Of a stretch of 64,000 nucleotides of DNA, positions 25,196 through 33,309 are shown one piece after another. Position 1 is the first letter of the stretch; every line of letters starts with the position of its first letter. The DNA comes from Mucilaginibacter sp. SG564 (GTDB lineage: Bacteria > Bacteroidota > Bacteroidia > Sphingobacteriales > Sphingobacteriaceae). The position numbers were made by a program, and so were the translations under genes. The stretch spans positions 162,753-226,752 of the forward strand of contig NZ_JABGNA010000009.1 in assembly GCF_013149275.1 (NCBI RefSeq), given 5' to 3'. The notes beneath the pieces are model-generated. The model was not told where the DNA came from and did no database searches. It saw only the letters and a list, made by a program, of their open reading frames with translations.

Positions 25196-25969
25196 TTAGT
25201 GAATAAAGTTGTAATCAAAAAATGGTTTAACCCGGGTATCGTCGGTATCAAAAACCTCATCAAAAGTGCCGGTACGCTGAAACTGCCCATCGAGCAGCAT
25301 GGCTATACGGTCGCCGGTTTGTTTGGCGCAGGTTAAATCGTGCGTAATGATGATAGATGAAGTATTGTAACGCTGCTGCACTTCGTTAATGAGGTCATTG
25401 ATCTCGATACAGGTTATCGGATCAAGACCGGCAGTGGGCTCGTCATACAGCATGATCTCGGGGTTCAGGATCAGCGTACGGGCAATACCGATACGTTTAC
25501 GTTGACCGCCCGAAAGCTCAGCAGGCATCTGGTTAATGGTTTGCGACAAACCAACGGCATCCAGCACGGTTTCCACCGCGGTATTGATCTCAGCCCGGGT
25601 AATGCCTTTACGGTTACGCACCAATGGAAATTCCAGGTTTTTACGAACCGTCATACTATCATACAAAGCGCTGTTCTGGAACGAAAAGCCGATCCTCACC
25701 CGCAGTTCCTGCAGTTCTTTTTCGGTTATTTGCTCCATATTATGCCCCAGTACGGTTATTTCGCCCGCGTCTGGTTTCAACAGGCCCGAAATGATCTTGA
25801 TCAATACCGATTTACCCGTACCCGACCTGCCCAGCACCACCAGGTTTTCGCCCTGGTAAAGGTCAAGGTCGATACCGCGCAGTACGGCATAATCTTCAAA
25901 GGCTTTTTTAAGCCCTCTGATACTGATAACCGGGTTGCTGTGATCTGTTGGTGTATGTGTCTTTTTCAT
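25196..25969 (-). CDS. mlaF: MlaF-type ABC transporter ATPase
   Basis: The 257-residue ATPase shows Walker A GRSGTGKS (48-55), Q-loop SFQNSALYDSMTVRKNLEF, signature LSGGQRKR and Walker B IMLYDEPTAGLDP, then the switch H in IITHD. It energises retrograde or anterograde phospholipid transport with the permease MlaE; their genes are separated by one base. The GRSGTGKSVLIKIISGL variant is typical of MlaF/Ttg2A. Confidence 0.96.
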   Translation of the reverse strand: MKKTHTPTDHSNPVISIRGLKKAFEDYAVLRGIDLDLYQGENLVVLGRSGTGKSVLIKIISGLLKPDAGEITVLGHNMEQITEKELQELRVRIGFSFQNSALYDSMTVRKNLEFPLVRNRKGITRAEINTAVETVLDAVGLSQTINQMPAELSGGQRKRIGIARTLILNPEIMLYDEPTAGLDPITCIEINDLINEVQQRYNTSSIIITHDLTCAKQTGDRIAMLLDGQFQRTGTFDEVFDTDDTRVKPFFDYNFIH

Positions 25970-25970
25970 A

Positions 25971-26774
25971 TTAACGGAACCAGCTGGTTATCTGTACAAT
26001 AATCACTTCTTCAATAAATACCAGGAACATGGCGGTAACTACGGCGCCGTTAGCTGCCTTGCCAACACCTTCGGTTCCTTTGGTCGAATTGTATCCCTGG
26101 TAGCAGCCTACAATACCTATGGTAAAACCAAATACGATTGATTTGATGAGCGATGCCACAAAATCAACAAAAGTTAAAGGCTCAAATACCTGTTGTATAA
26201 AGGTACTCCAACTGGTGCCTTCGTTCTGACTTACATTTAAAAATCCGCCCAATATGGCTATCAAACCGGTATAAGTTGATAAAATAGGAATGGTAAGGGT
26301 AGTGGCCAATACGCGTGTACACACCAAAAATTTAAAAGGTTTGGTGCCCGATACTTCCATGGCGTCTATTTGTTCGGTTACACGCATAGAGCCCAGCTCG
26401 GCGCCAATACTTGAACCTACTTTACCCGATGCGATAAGGGCGGTAACCAGGGGTGCCAGCGCACGCATAATAGCGATAGATACCAATGATGGCAACCATG
26501 ACTGCGCTCCGAACTCGGATAAGGACGGGCGAGACTGTTTGGTAAATATCACCCCAACAATAAAACCGGTAACCGATATCAAGGTAAAAGAACGTACACC
26601 TACCTCGAAACACTGCCTTACGATCTCTTTAAATTCAAACGGGGGGACGAATGCCTCCCTGAAAAAACGCAAAATAAATTGGTTGATCTTATAGAGATCG
26701 GTAAAAAAGTTAACGAGGCTTTGTTTAAACTTCGAATTCTTTTTAACCGCTGTTGTGCTTTCTGCTGTATCCAT
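25971..26774 (-). CDS. mlaE: MlaE-type ABC transporter permease
   Basis: The 267-residue membrane protein matches MlaE/YrbE: about six hydrophobic helices, the conserved RALAPLVTALIASGKVGSSI and GAELGSMRVTEQIDAMEVSG stretch, and the coupling region near EEVIIVQ at the end. It begins the mlaE-mlaF-mlaD operon and forms the inner-membrane core of the lipid transporter. The C-terminal mlaB/mlaC-type partners are not present in the window. Confidence 0.96.
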   Translation of the reverse strand: MDTAESTTAVKKNSKFKQSLVNFFTDLYKINQFILRFFREAFVPPFEFKEIVRQCFEVGVRSFTLISVTGFIVGVIFTKQSRPSLSEFGAQSWLPSLVSIAIMRALAPLVTALIASGKVGSSIGAELGSMRVTEQIDAMEVSGTKPFKFLVCTRVLATTLTIPILSTYTGLIAILGGFLNVSQNEGTSWSTFIQQVFEPLTFVDFVASLIKSIVFGFTIGIVGCYQGYNSTKGTEGVGKAANGAVVTAMFLVFIEEVIIVQITSWFR

Positions 26775-27159
26775 TAAATACGATATAGTAGGTATTTGTA
26801 CAAATTAATTATGGTTACTCTACAATAACCTGATGCAATTGTTTGAACTTGATATATAATATGGCAGTTTTCTGTTTTTGCATGATAAAATCTAAATTCA
26901 CTATACAATTAACAAGCCAAATTATAGGCCATGGATTAACCTGCTGAAAGTTAAGGAGGCCGTTTTTAATAACATATTAAATTGAGTTTAAGTTTCTGAC
27001 CATATGGGTAAAAAAATAAAACCGCAATTGGCTGCAAACGTAACAGTTATAATTTATATTGAATGACAGGGCTGAGAAAAATATAGTTGATGGAGTGTAA
27101 AATTTCTGTTCAACAACACTTTTAATAGTAAATTAGTGGCTTGCCCTGTTTATTAAAAT
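26775..27159. other. 385-base AT-rich intergenic region
   Basis: It separates the divergent mlaE and GH26 genes and should carry both promoters. Only frames of fewer than 20 codons and no strong hairpin were seen. Confidence 0.5.
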
Positions 27160-28290
27160 ATGCATATAGTTTTGAGGTATATAATCATTACCGCTTTGTT
27201 TTTATTGTTTTACAACTTGTTGGCCAGCGCGCAATTATATAGCCCCTGCGATAAGAAAGCCACGGCCGAAACCAGCGCTCTCTTTTTTAGTATGCAGCGT
27301 TTGTTGGGTGCCGGCGTTCTGTTTGGACACCATGACGATACGGCTTATGGTGTTAACTGGAAGTTTGAGCTCAACGGCTCGGATGTAAAAAGTGTTACGG
27401 GTTCATACCCGGCGGTGTATGGTTGGGATTTGGCTAAAATTGAGCACGACAGTATTAATGATATTAACGGGGTCCCTTTTAAACTGCAAAAACAACTGGT
27501 AAGGGAAGCCTATGCGCGCGGCGGTATCAATACTTTTTGCTGGCACATGGATAATCCGGCCAATGGTAAAACGGCCTGGGATACCACAGAACATACGGTT
27601 AAAGAATTGATACCTGGCGGGGTTTACCATGATGTTTATGTTTCCTGGCTGGATAAAGCAGCCGCATATATGGCCGATATGAAGGGTCCTGGCGGCGAAG
27701 CCATTCCCATCCTGTTCAGGCCTTTTCACGAGCTCACCGGCAGCTGGTTTTGGTGGGGCAAAAATACTTCGTCGGCCGATGAATTTAAAACGCTGTGGTG
27801 CTTTACTATTGATTACCTGCGTAAGAAGAAAAAACTGCATAATCTGCTCATCGTATATTCCGCCGCCGATTTTGATTCAGAAGGGGAATTCCTGGAACGC
27901 TACCCCGGCGATGACTATGTTGATTTTGTGGGTTTTGATAATTACTGCTACACTAACGTTGCCGATTATCAAACCAAACTGGATAATCGCCTTACTATTT
28001 TAGAGACCATAGCAACCAAACATCATAAAGTAGCCTGCCTGCCCGAAACGGGTTATGAACAAATACCCCAAGCCGACTGGTGGACAAAAATTTTGCTACC
28101 CACATTGGTCAAGCACAAACTATCCTATGCATTGGCCTGGCGAAACGGCACTGCGAGCCATTATTTTGTGCCTTATCCAGGACAGATAAGTGCCGATGAT
28201 TTTATAAAGTTTTATAATAGCGGGAAAGTAATATTTCAGGACAGGCTTACACCTTTGAGTGTGTATGGCAAGCCGAATAGTGAGTTGTGA
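27160..28290 (+). CDS. Secreted GH26 family beta-mannanase-like glycosidase
   Basis: The 376-residue enzyme has a signal peptide (to about residue 25, LLASAQ) and the GH26 TIM barrel: LFGHHDDTAYG (about 54-64), the acid/base E191 in RPFHELTGSWFWWG and the probable nucleophile E296 in CLPETGYEQ. GH26 members cleave beta-mannans (endo or exo) or related beta-glycans. No polysaccharide-utilisation locus surrounds it. The stop codon falls inside a TGAGTTG tandem array. Confidence 0.93.
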   Translation: MHIVLRYIIITALFLLFYNLLASAQLYSPCDKKATAETSALFFSMQRLLGAGVLFGHHDDTAYGVNWKFELNGSDVKSVTGSYPAVYGWDLAKIEHDSINDINGVPFKLQKQLVREAYARGGINTFCWHMDNPANGKTAWDTTEHTVKELIPGGVYHDVYVSWLDKAAAYMADMKGPGGEAIPILFRPFHELTGSWFWWGKNTSSADEFKTLWCFTIDYLRKKKKLHNLLIVYSAADFDSEGEFLERYPGDDYVDFVGFDNYCYTNVADYQTKLDNRLTILETIATKHHKVACLPETGYEQIPQADWWTKILLPTLVKHKLSYALAWRNGTASHYFVPYPGQISADDFIKFYNSGKVIFQDRLTPLSVYGKPNSEL

Positions 28291-28329
28291 GTTGTGAGTT
28301 GTGAGTTGTGAGTTGTGAGTTGTGAGTTA
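28281..28329 (+). repeat. Seven-copy TGAGTTG tandem array
   Basis: Six perfect TGAGTTG units and a final TGAGTTA start within the last codons of the GH26 gene; its TGA stop is the first triplet of unit 2. A 7-base unit is prone to slippage, but changes beyond unit 2 would not alter the protein. Confidence 0.95.
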
Positions 28330-28379
28330 AAAATGACGGACAATTTAGACTAAAATCCTGAGAATCCTTAAATCGTATG

Positions 28380-28400
28380 AATCAAGGTTCAGACAAAAAA
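28380..28400 (+). repeat. TCAGACAAAAA family repeat, copy 2
   Basis: Identical over 21 bases to 5087-5107. It is followed by CTCACTACTCACCACTCACT, a GTGAG-type short repeat that runs up to the nhaA stop codon. Confidence 0.85.
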
Positions 28401-28426
28401 CTCACTACTCACCACTCACTAACTCA

Positions 28427-29728
28427 CTATCGGGCCTTCCTCAACACCAGTACTCCAAGCACACCTGCCAATAAGGAAGCTAACAAAATACCATATTTAG
28501 CCTGATCAACCATTTCCGGGTGACTAAAGGCAAGCCCCGATATAAACAACGACATGGTAAAGCCCACGCCAGCCAGCAGGGCCACCCCGATAATCTGTTT
28601 CCAGGTAGATTTTGCGGGCAGTTGCGCACCAAATTTTACCATAAGCCAGGTGGCCAATAACACACCCACAAACTTGCCCGCCAGTAAACCGATTGCCACT
28701 CCCAGGCTTACTGGGTTAGCCAGTGACGAAAAGAAGTTAGCGCCGATCACGATACCGGCATTGGCCAAAGCAAAAAGCGGCATCACCACAAAAGCCACCC
28801 ATGGGTGCAGCATAAATTCTACTTTTTGCAGCGGTGTTTCGGCATCCATACTTAATTGCTTTATTTTTTCGATAGTGTCATGCTGCTCGGGAGTGGTTAG
28901 GGTGCTGTTGTTAGGGATGGCATTTTCAAAATTGAGCAGTAGCTTGCGCAGGTTATCGGCATAATTTTTTTCGTTGATGCGGGTACGTGCAGGGATGGTA
29001 AAGGCCACTAATACACCCGCAATAGTGGCGTGCACTCCCGAAAGTAAAAAAGCTACCCAAACAGCGAAGCCTATCACCAGGTAAAAAGCAATAGGCCTGA
29101 TGCCCATTTTGTTGCCTATAAGCAGTATCACCAATAACCAAACCCCAATGGTTAAAGGCATTAGGGCAATATGCGAACTATAAAATATAGCAATCACCAG
29201 TACAGCACCCAAATCGTCTGCCACAGCCAGGGCTGATAAGAATACTTTGATGGAGGATGGGATATGTTTGCCCGCGATGGAAAGCAGTGCCAGCGCAAAG
29301 GCAATATCGGTGGCCATAGGGATACCCCAGCCATGTTCAGATGGGGTGTTTTTGTTGATCAGGAAATAAATAAGGGCCGGTACCAGCATACCACCCAAAG
29401 CAGCCACCATGGGGAAGGATGCTTTTTTGATGGAGGAAAGCTCACCGGCCATAAACTCCCGTTTCAGCTCCAGGCCTATCACAAAAAAGAATATAGCCAT
29501 CAGTCCGTCGTTGATCCACAGGTGCAGGGAATGATCAAGTACATGACCGTTAAAGCCCAGGGAAAATTTGATGTCCCAAAGGGCATGATAGAAATGCTCC
29601 AGCGGGGAGTTGACCCAAATGATGGCTATAACCACGCTGATAAAAAGCACAATGCCGCTGGTATGTTCCTGGTGGATGAACTTATTTACAGGAGCAGCGA
29701 TCTTTTCAATGGGAGTTTTTTGCCTCAT
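28427..29728 (-). CDS. nhaA: NhaA Na+/H+ antiporter
   Basis: The 433-residue protein matches NhaA: SGIVLFISVVIAIIWVNSPL, FFVIGLELKREFMAGEL, D141 (PMATDIAFAL) and the essential aspartate pair D171-D172 (ALAVADDLGAV), equivalent to E. coli D163/D164. A cytosolic insert (about 270-305) between TMs is typical of longer forms. It exports Na+ or Li+ in exchange for protons. The gene stands alone, converging on GH26. Confidence 0.97.
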   Translation of the reverse strand: MRQKTPIEKIAAPVNKFIHQEHTSGIVLFISVVIAIIWVNSPLEHFYHALWDIKFSLGFNGHVLDHSLHLWINDGLMAIFFFVIGLELKREFMAGELSSIKKASFPMVAALGGMLVPALIYFLINKNTPSEHGWGIPMATDIAFALALLSIAGKHIPSSIKVFLSALAVADDLGAVLVIAIFYSSHIALMPLTIGVWLLVILLIGNKMGIRPIAFYLVIGFAVWVAFLLSGVHATIAGVLVAFTIPARTRINEKNYADNLRKLLLNFENAIPNNSTLTTPEQHDTIEKIKQLSMDAETPLQKVEFMLHPWVAFVVMPLFALANAGIVIGANFFSSLANPVSLGVAIGLLAGKFVGVLLATWLMVKFGAQLPAKSTWKQIIGVALLAGVGFTMSLFISGLAFSHPEMVDQAKYGILLASLLAGVLGVLVLRKAR

Positions 29729-29797
29729 CGCTCCTAAATTAAGGAATTATTTAAAACCAAGTCAGGTGCTCAAACCTTTATTTCTATAAATAGCAAT

Positions 29798-30067
29798 ATG
29801 AACACTTATCAGCAAAAATGGATCGATGTACTAAATCACGCCAACCTGCCGGGATGGAAGATAGAGGCACAGGGAGAGGATATATTCGTGGAGATGCCCC
29901 ATATAACCGATCTGAAATTAATAAGGGACAACCTGCCGCAAACCATCGGCTTAATGTCATTGGATATTGAAGCACCCAAAGAGCGTTTGAAATTTATTTT
30001 TCATAACGGACATGAGCAGTTTGAGTATTTGCTTAACCCTACAGAAGATGATTTGAACAGGGAGTGA
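29798..30067 (+). CDS. Hypothetical 89-residue soluble protein
   Basis: The product (MNTYQQKWIDVLNHANLPGW...) is acidic, without signal peptide or membrane segment, with alternating strand-like parts (WKIEAQGEDIFVEM, RLKFIFHNGHEQFEYLL). I do not recognise a family. Its TGA stop abuts the stop codon of the converging MFS gene with no base between them. Confidence 0.7.
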   Translation: MNTYQQKWIDVLNHANLPGWKIEAQGEDIFVEMPHITDLKLIRDNLPQTIGLMSLDIEAPKERLKFIFHNGHEQFEYLLNPTEDDLNRE

Positions 30068-31219
30068 TCAAATTTTGGCTTTGGTAGATACCACTACTAC
30101 CGATATCCCCATGCAGGCTATCAGGATAAACGAAGCCCTTAATGTTGCCAGGCCCGCTATGAAACCAATGAGGGGCGGGCCCACCAAAAAGCCCAGGAAG
30201 CCTATAGTTGATACTGCTGCCAAAGCCACACCCGGCTGCATGGTTTTTGATTTGCCCGCAGCGCTAAAAACCATGGGCACAACCGATGATACACCAACAC
30301 CTACCAATAAAAAACCGGCTATGGCTGTATATACATGAGGAAATGCTACCGCGAAAAGCAAACCCGTAGCCGTTAATGTACCGCTTACCTGCAAGGTGCG
30401 CTTTAAGCCATAACGGTGCGCGAACTTATCGGCAAAGAACCGGCCTCCCGCCATGGTAAGCATGAAAGCAGTAAAGCCCACGCCTACAAGGGCTGTTGGT
30501 GCAAGCACTACCTTTTTAAAGTAAATAACACTCCAATCAAACATGGCGCCTTCGCAGATCATCGAACAAAAGGCGATAACACCCAGCTTGATCAGCGAGC
30601 TATCGGGCATCACGAAAACCGGACCCGCGTTGGCTACTTTATCATCTTTCAGATAGCGGGCTGCTATAATTACACCTATCATGATCACCACCATCATTAA
30701 TATAAAATGATGATAAGGCGCTACATGGTTGGCGATCATAAATGTACCCACACCCGCGCCTGTGAATCCTGCCAGGCTCCATAAGCCATGAAATGAGGCC
30801 AGGATGGGGCGTTGATATAATTCTTCGGTAAGTACGGCCTGGGTGTTTACAGATATATTTACGGCGTTGCTACTGAAGCCAAAACAGATGAGGCAAATGA
30901 TCAGTTGAAAAGGATTTTGCGCCAAACCTAAAGTCACCAGGGCCATCGAATAGATGAGCAAAGCGCTGATCAGCAATTTACGGCTGCCTATTTTAGTGAT
31001 GATCCAGCCCGAAAAAGGGAGGGAGCACATTAAACCTACCGGCAACGCGAATAATACTGCGCCCAAAGCAGCATCAGAGAGTCCCATGTCTTGTTGTACC
31101 GTAGCAATGCGCGATGCCCAGCTCGAAAAGCTAAGGCCGGCCATAAAAAACATGGCCCCCACAGCAATGCGGAGTGCTTTTTTTGATACAGGAAGAGGTA
31201 CAGCTGGCGCGTCGATCAT
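30068..31219 (-). CDS. MFS transporter (YbjJ-like)
   Basis: The 383-residue, 12-TM protein begins RIAVGAMFFMAGLSFSSWAS and has a loop 2-3 motif GWIITKIGSRK, resembling YbjJ-type sugar or drug MFS members. A -7 box and a palindrome precede it. The substrate is not predictable. Its stop codon is back-to-back with that of the hypothetical gene at 29798-30067. Confidence 0.88.
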   Translation of the reverse strand: MIDAPAVPLPVSKKALRIAVGAMFFMAGLSFSSWASRIATVQQDMGLSDAALGAVLFALPVGLMCSLPFSGWIITKIGSRKLLISALLIYSMALVTLGLAQNPFQLIICLICFGFSSNAVNISVNTQAVLTEELYQRPILASFHGLWSLAGFTGAGVGTFMIANHVAPYHHFILMMVVIMIGVIIAARYLKDDKVANAGPVFVMPDSSLIKLGVIAFCSMICEGAMFDWSVIYFKKVVLAPTALVGVGFTAFMLTMAGGRFFADKFAHRYGLKRTLQVSGTLTATGLLFAVAFPHVYTAIAGFLLVGVGVSSVVPMVFSAAGKSKTMQPGVALAAVSTIGFLGFLVGPPLIGFIAGLATLRASFILIACMGISVVVVSTKAKI

Positions 31220-31254
31220 TGATATTTATGTAAGTGTATTTGTTACACTATGTA

Positions 31255-31271
31255 TTGTATATACAAAGGTA
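31255..31271 (-). promoter_or_regulatory. -7 box and candidate operator of MFS gene
   Basis: On the minus strand TACCTTTG (31271-31264) is a perfect -7 box, directly followed by and overlapping the perfect 12-bp palindrome TTGTATATACAA (31255-31266). Outer TTTGTTA (31239-31245) and TAACAAA (31272-31278) also form an inverted pair. A repressor site at the transcription start is likely. Confidence 0.55.
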
Positions 31272-31345
31272 TAACAAATATGTTAAAAATTAACAGGCTA
31301 AATCGTTTTTTGCCTGATACATAAATATTTACCCGCGATATAGAA

Positions 31346-32053
31346 TTATCCGCAATCGCCATCGGGTGAGCAAGATTCTCCTTCAATAATGGTTAATGAA
31401 GGCTTTTTATTTTCCTGCTGCCACTCGCTAAATGATTTTTCGATAGTTTCCAGGAATAGGGGAACGGCCTGTGCGCCCGATACGCCATATTTATTGTTCA
31501 TCACAAAAAACGGAACGCCACGGATGCCTAACTGCTGCGCTTGTGCTATATCGTATTTTACCTCATCGGCATAAGTATCACTTGCTAATACTTGCTTTAT
31601 TTCAGCGGCATCTAAGCCAATGCTTATACCCAACTTAATCAGGGTATCGTTATCGTCAATATTCTGTCCTTCGGTAAAGTAGGCTTTAAACAAGGCCTCT
31701 TCGGCGGCGTCGCCCAGATCATGTTTTTTGGCGAGGTGTGTAAAACGGTGCGCATTAAAACTATTGGCTACTACGGCGCGGTCGAAATTGTAGGTGAGGC
31801 CAACCTCGGCGGCCATTTGGGTTACATGATCGTTCAGTTGAGCGGCATAATCCAGTGTCCAGCCTTTGGCATCGGCCAGGTATTGATTAATATTGGTCGA
31901 CAGATCGGTTTTCATATCGGGGTTGAGCTGAAAACTTTTCCATTCAATTTCTATCTGCTCCTGGTGCCCTGATTGTTGCAGCGCATCCTCAAAACGGCGT
32001 TTGCCAATGTAGCAAAACGGACACATCACATCAGACCATATCTCTATCTTCAT
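31346..32053 (-). CDS. FrnE-like DsbA-family oxidoreductase
   Basis: The 235-residue thioredoxin-fold protein has a CPFC active site (C11, C14), the long helical insertion of the DsbA/HCCA isomerase family (NSFNAHRFTHLAKKHDLGD) and the cis-Pro motif GVPFF (about 178-182). The C-terminus adds a second cysteine pair (C228, C234 in ESCSPDGDCG), as in FrnE proteins with disulfide isomerase activity. It lacks a signal peptide, so it is cytosolic. Confidence 0.92.
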   Translation of the reverse strand: MKIEIWSDVMCPFCYIGKRRFEDALQQSGHQEQIEIEWKSFQLNPDMKTDLSTNINQYLADAKGWTLDYAAQLNDHVTQMAAEVGLTYNFDRAVVANSFNAHRFTHLAKKHDLGDAAEEALFKAYFTEGQNIDDNDTLIKLGISIGLDAAEIKQVLASDTYADEVKYDIAQAQQLGIRGVPFFVMNNKYGVSGAQAVPLFLETIEKSFSEWQQENKKPSLTIIEGESCSPDGDCG

Positions 32054-32076
32054 GTTTTTCTTTTTTTTAGAATATG

Positions 32077-32084
32077 CAAAGTTA
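32077..32084 (-). promoter_or_regulatory. -7 box of DsbA-like gene
   Basis: CAAAGTTA on the plus strand reads TAACTTTG on the minus strand, a perfect TAnnTTTG, 23 bases before the ATG at 32053. Confidence 0.5.
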
Positions 32085-32217
32085 ACATAGCCCTGCCATC
32101 CCGTGGTAAAAGCAACGTAAAATTTACAACGACTTATGAATAATGTATACTATAATATTTGCCAAACTGCTAAAAAAACGATTGTTTTGCTGCCACATTT
32201 ACAATGTATTATTAGCT

Positions 32218-33024
32218 ATGAAAAAATCCCCTATTTATTTCTTGCTGGCTGTTATTTGTTTCAGCTTTACAGCATCGGCGCAACAAAAAGCTAAACCAGT
32301 TAACCCGAACGATCGTGATCTGTTCAGTGCCGGTTTAGCTTCGGCATTTATTGGTGGTTTGTATGATTCGTATTATCCATACAAACAATTAAAACAGCAT
32401 GGTAATTTTGGTTTGGGCGCGCCGGCCAGGCTCGATGGCGAACTGCTTGTTTTTAAAGGACATTTGTACCAGACACAGGCTACCGGTAAAACCACCGAAA
32501 TACCCGATACCGGTAAAACGCCGTACGCGGTAGTGTGTTTTTTTAATGCCGTTAAAGTGTATAAACATAGTGGCACATTAAACAAAGCGGCGTTTTACAG
32601 TTACCTGGATAGTTTGCTCACCAACCAAAATGGTATTTATGCTATCCACATCAGTGGTAAATTTAAACTGGTAAAAACCAGGGCATTCCCGCCGGTTGAA
32701 AAGCCGTATCTGCCCCTGGCCTCGATGTTGGACAGGCAGCACTTTTTTGACCATGCCGATATGAACGGCGACCTGATCGGTTTCCGGATACCAAAGTTTA
32801 TGGAGGGGCCGCACATTGCCGGTTATCACTTTCACTTTTTATCAACTGATAAAGCCTTTGGAGGCCATGTGGTTGACTTGATAGCCGAAAATATTACGCT
32901 TGAAATTGAACCACTTAATAGCTTTACCCTGGATGTACCACAGACTGCCGATTTTGATCATTTTGATTTTGCAAAAGATCGTAAAGAAGAGATCAAAAGC
33001 GTAGAGAACGGTAAAAAGCAGTAA
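32218..33024 (+). CDS. budA: Exported alpha-acetolactate decarboxylase
   Basis: From ATG 32218 the product (268 residues) has a signal peptide (LAVICFSFTASAQQ) and matches acetolactate decarboxylase throughout: DGELLVFKGHLYQ, the conserved Arg region LASMLDRQ, and the zinc ligands H204, H206 and H217 with the family's spacing (GYHFHFLS, GGHVVD). The enzyme converts (S)-2-acetolactate to acetoin. Export is unusual for a pyruvate-pathway enzyme, though signal-bearing forms are known. No acetolactate synthase gene is adjacent. An upstream in-frame ATG at 32143 would spoil the signal peptide. Confidence 0.92.
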   Translation: MKKSPIYFLLAVICFSFTASAQQKAKPVNPNDRDLFSAGLASAFIGGLYDSYYPYKQLKQHGNFGLGAPARLDGELLVFKGHLYQTQATGKTTEIPDTGKTPYAVVCFFNAVKVYKHSGTLNKAAFYSYLDSLLTNQNGIYAIHISGKFKLVKTRAFPPVEKPYLPLASMLDRQHFFDHADMNGDLIGFRIPKFMEGPHIAGYHFHFLSTDKAFGGHVVDLIAENITLEIEPLNSFTLDVPQTADFDHFDFAKDRKEEIKSVENGKKQ

Positions 33025-33129
33025 AATACCAGCTTTGATGGGCAGGTTTTTGACTAAAAATAATTATAGTGTGGGCTGTTTTTTATCAAGTAATTTTTAA
33101 TAAATTCGGGATGATTTTAGACTGATTGT

Positions 33130-33309
33130 TTGAAATTACTTAGCAGGGTAAACCAAAACCTATACTTTACTATTGATATGCCATATATATTTTTAGACGA
33201 AAACCTGTCAACGGATGCTTTGTTTTATGGCCGTTTTGCCGGTATATTAAAAACCAATGACTATTTGCTGTTACCCTACCGTTATGCTGTCTTAAACCCC
33301 GAAGTGTAA
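33130..33309 (+). CDS. Small ORF translationally coupled to DUF3179 gene
   Basis: An ATG at 33178 gives 43 residues (MPYIFLDENLSTDALFYGRF...), and an in-frame TTG at 33130 gives 59 (MKLLSRVNQNLYFTIDMPYI...). The frame ends in TAATG, sharing one base with the ATG of the DUF3179 gene, a classic coupling arrangement. It has no membrane segment. It could also be the surviving end of a decayed gene; the family is not recognised. Confidence 0.5.
   Translation: MKLLSRVNQNLYFTIDMPYIFLDENLSTDALFYGRFAGILKTNDYLLLPYRYAVLNPEV

Noticed and set aside
28281..28329. CRISPR array
   Set aside because: The TGAGTTG units are directly joined with no spacers and are only 7 bases long.
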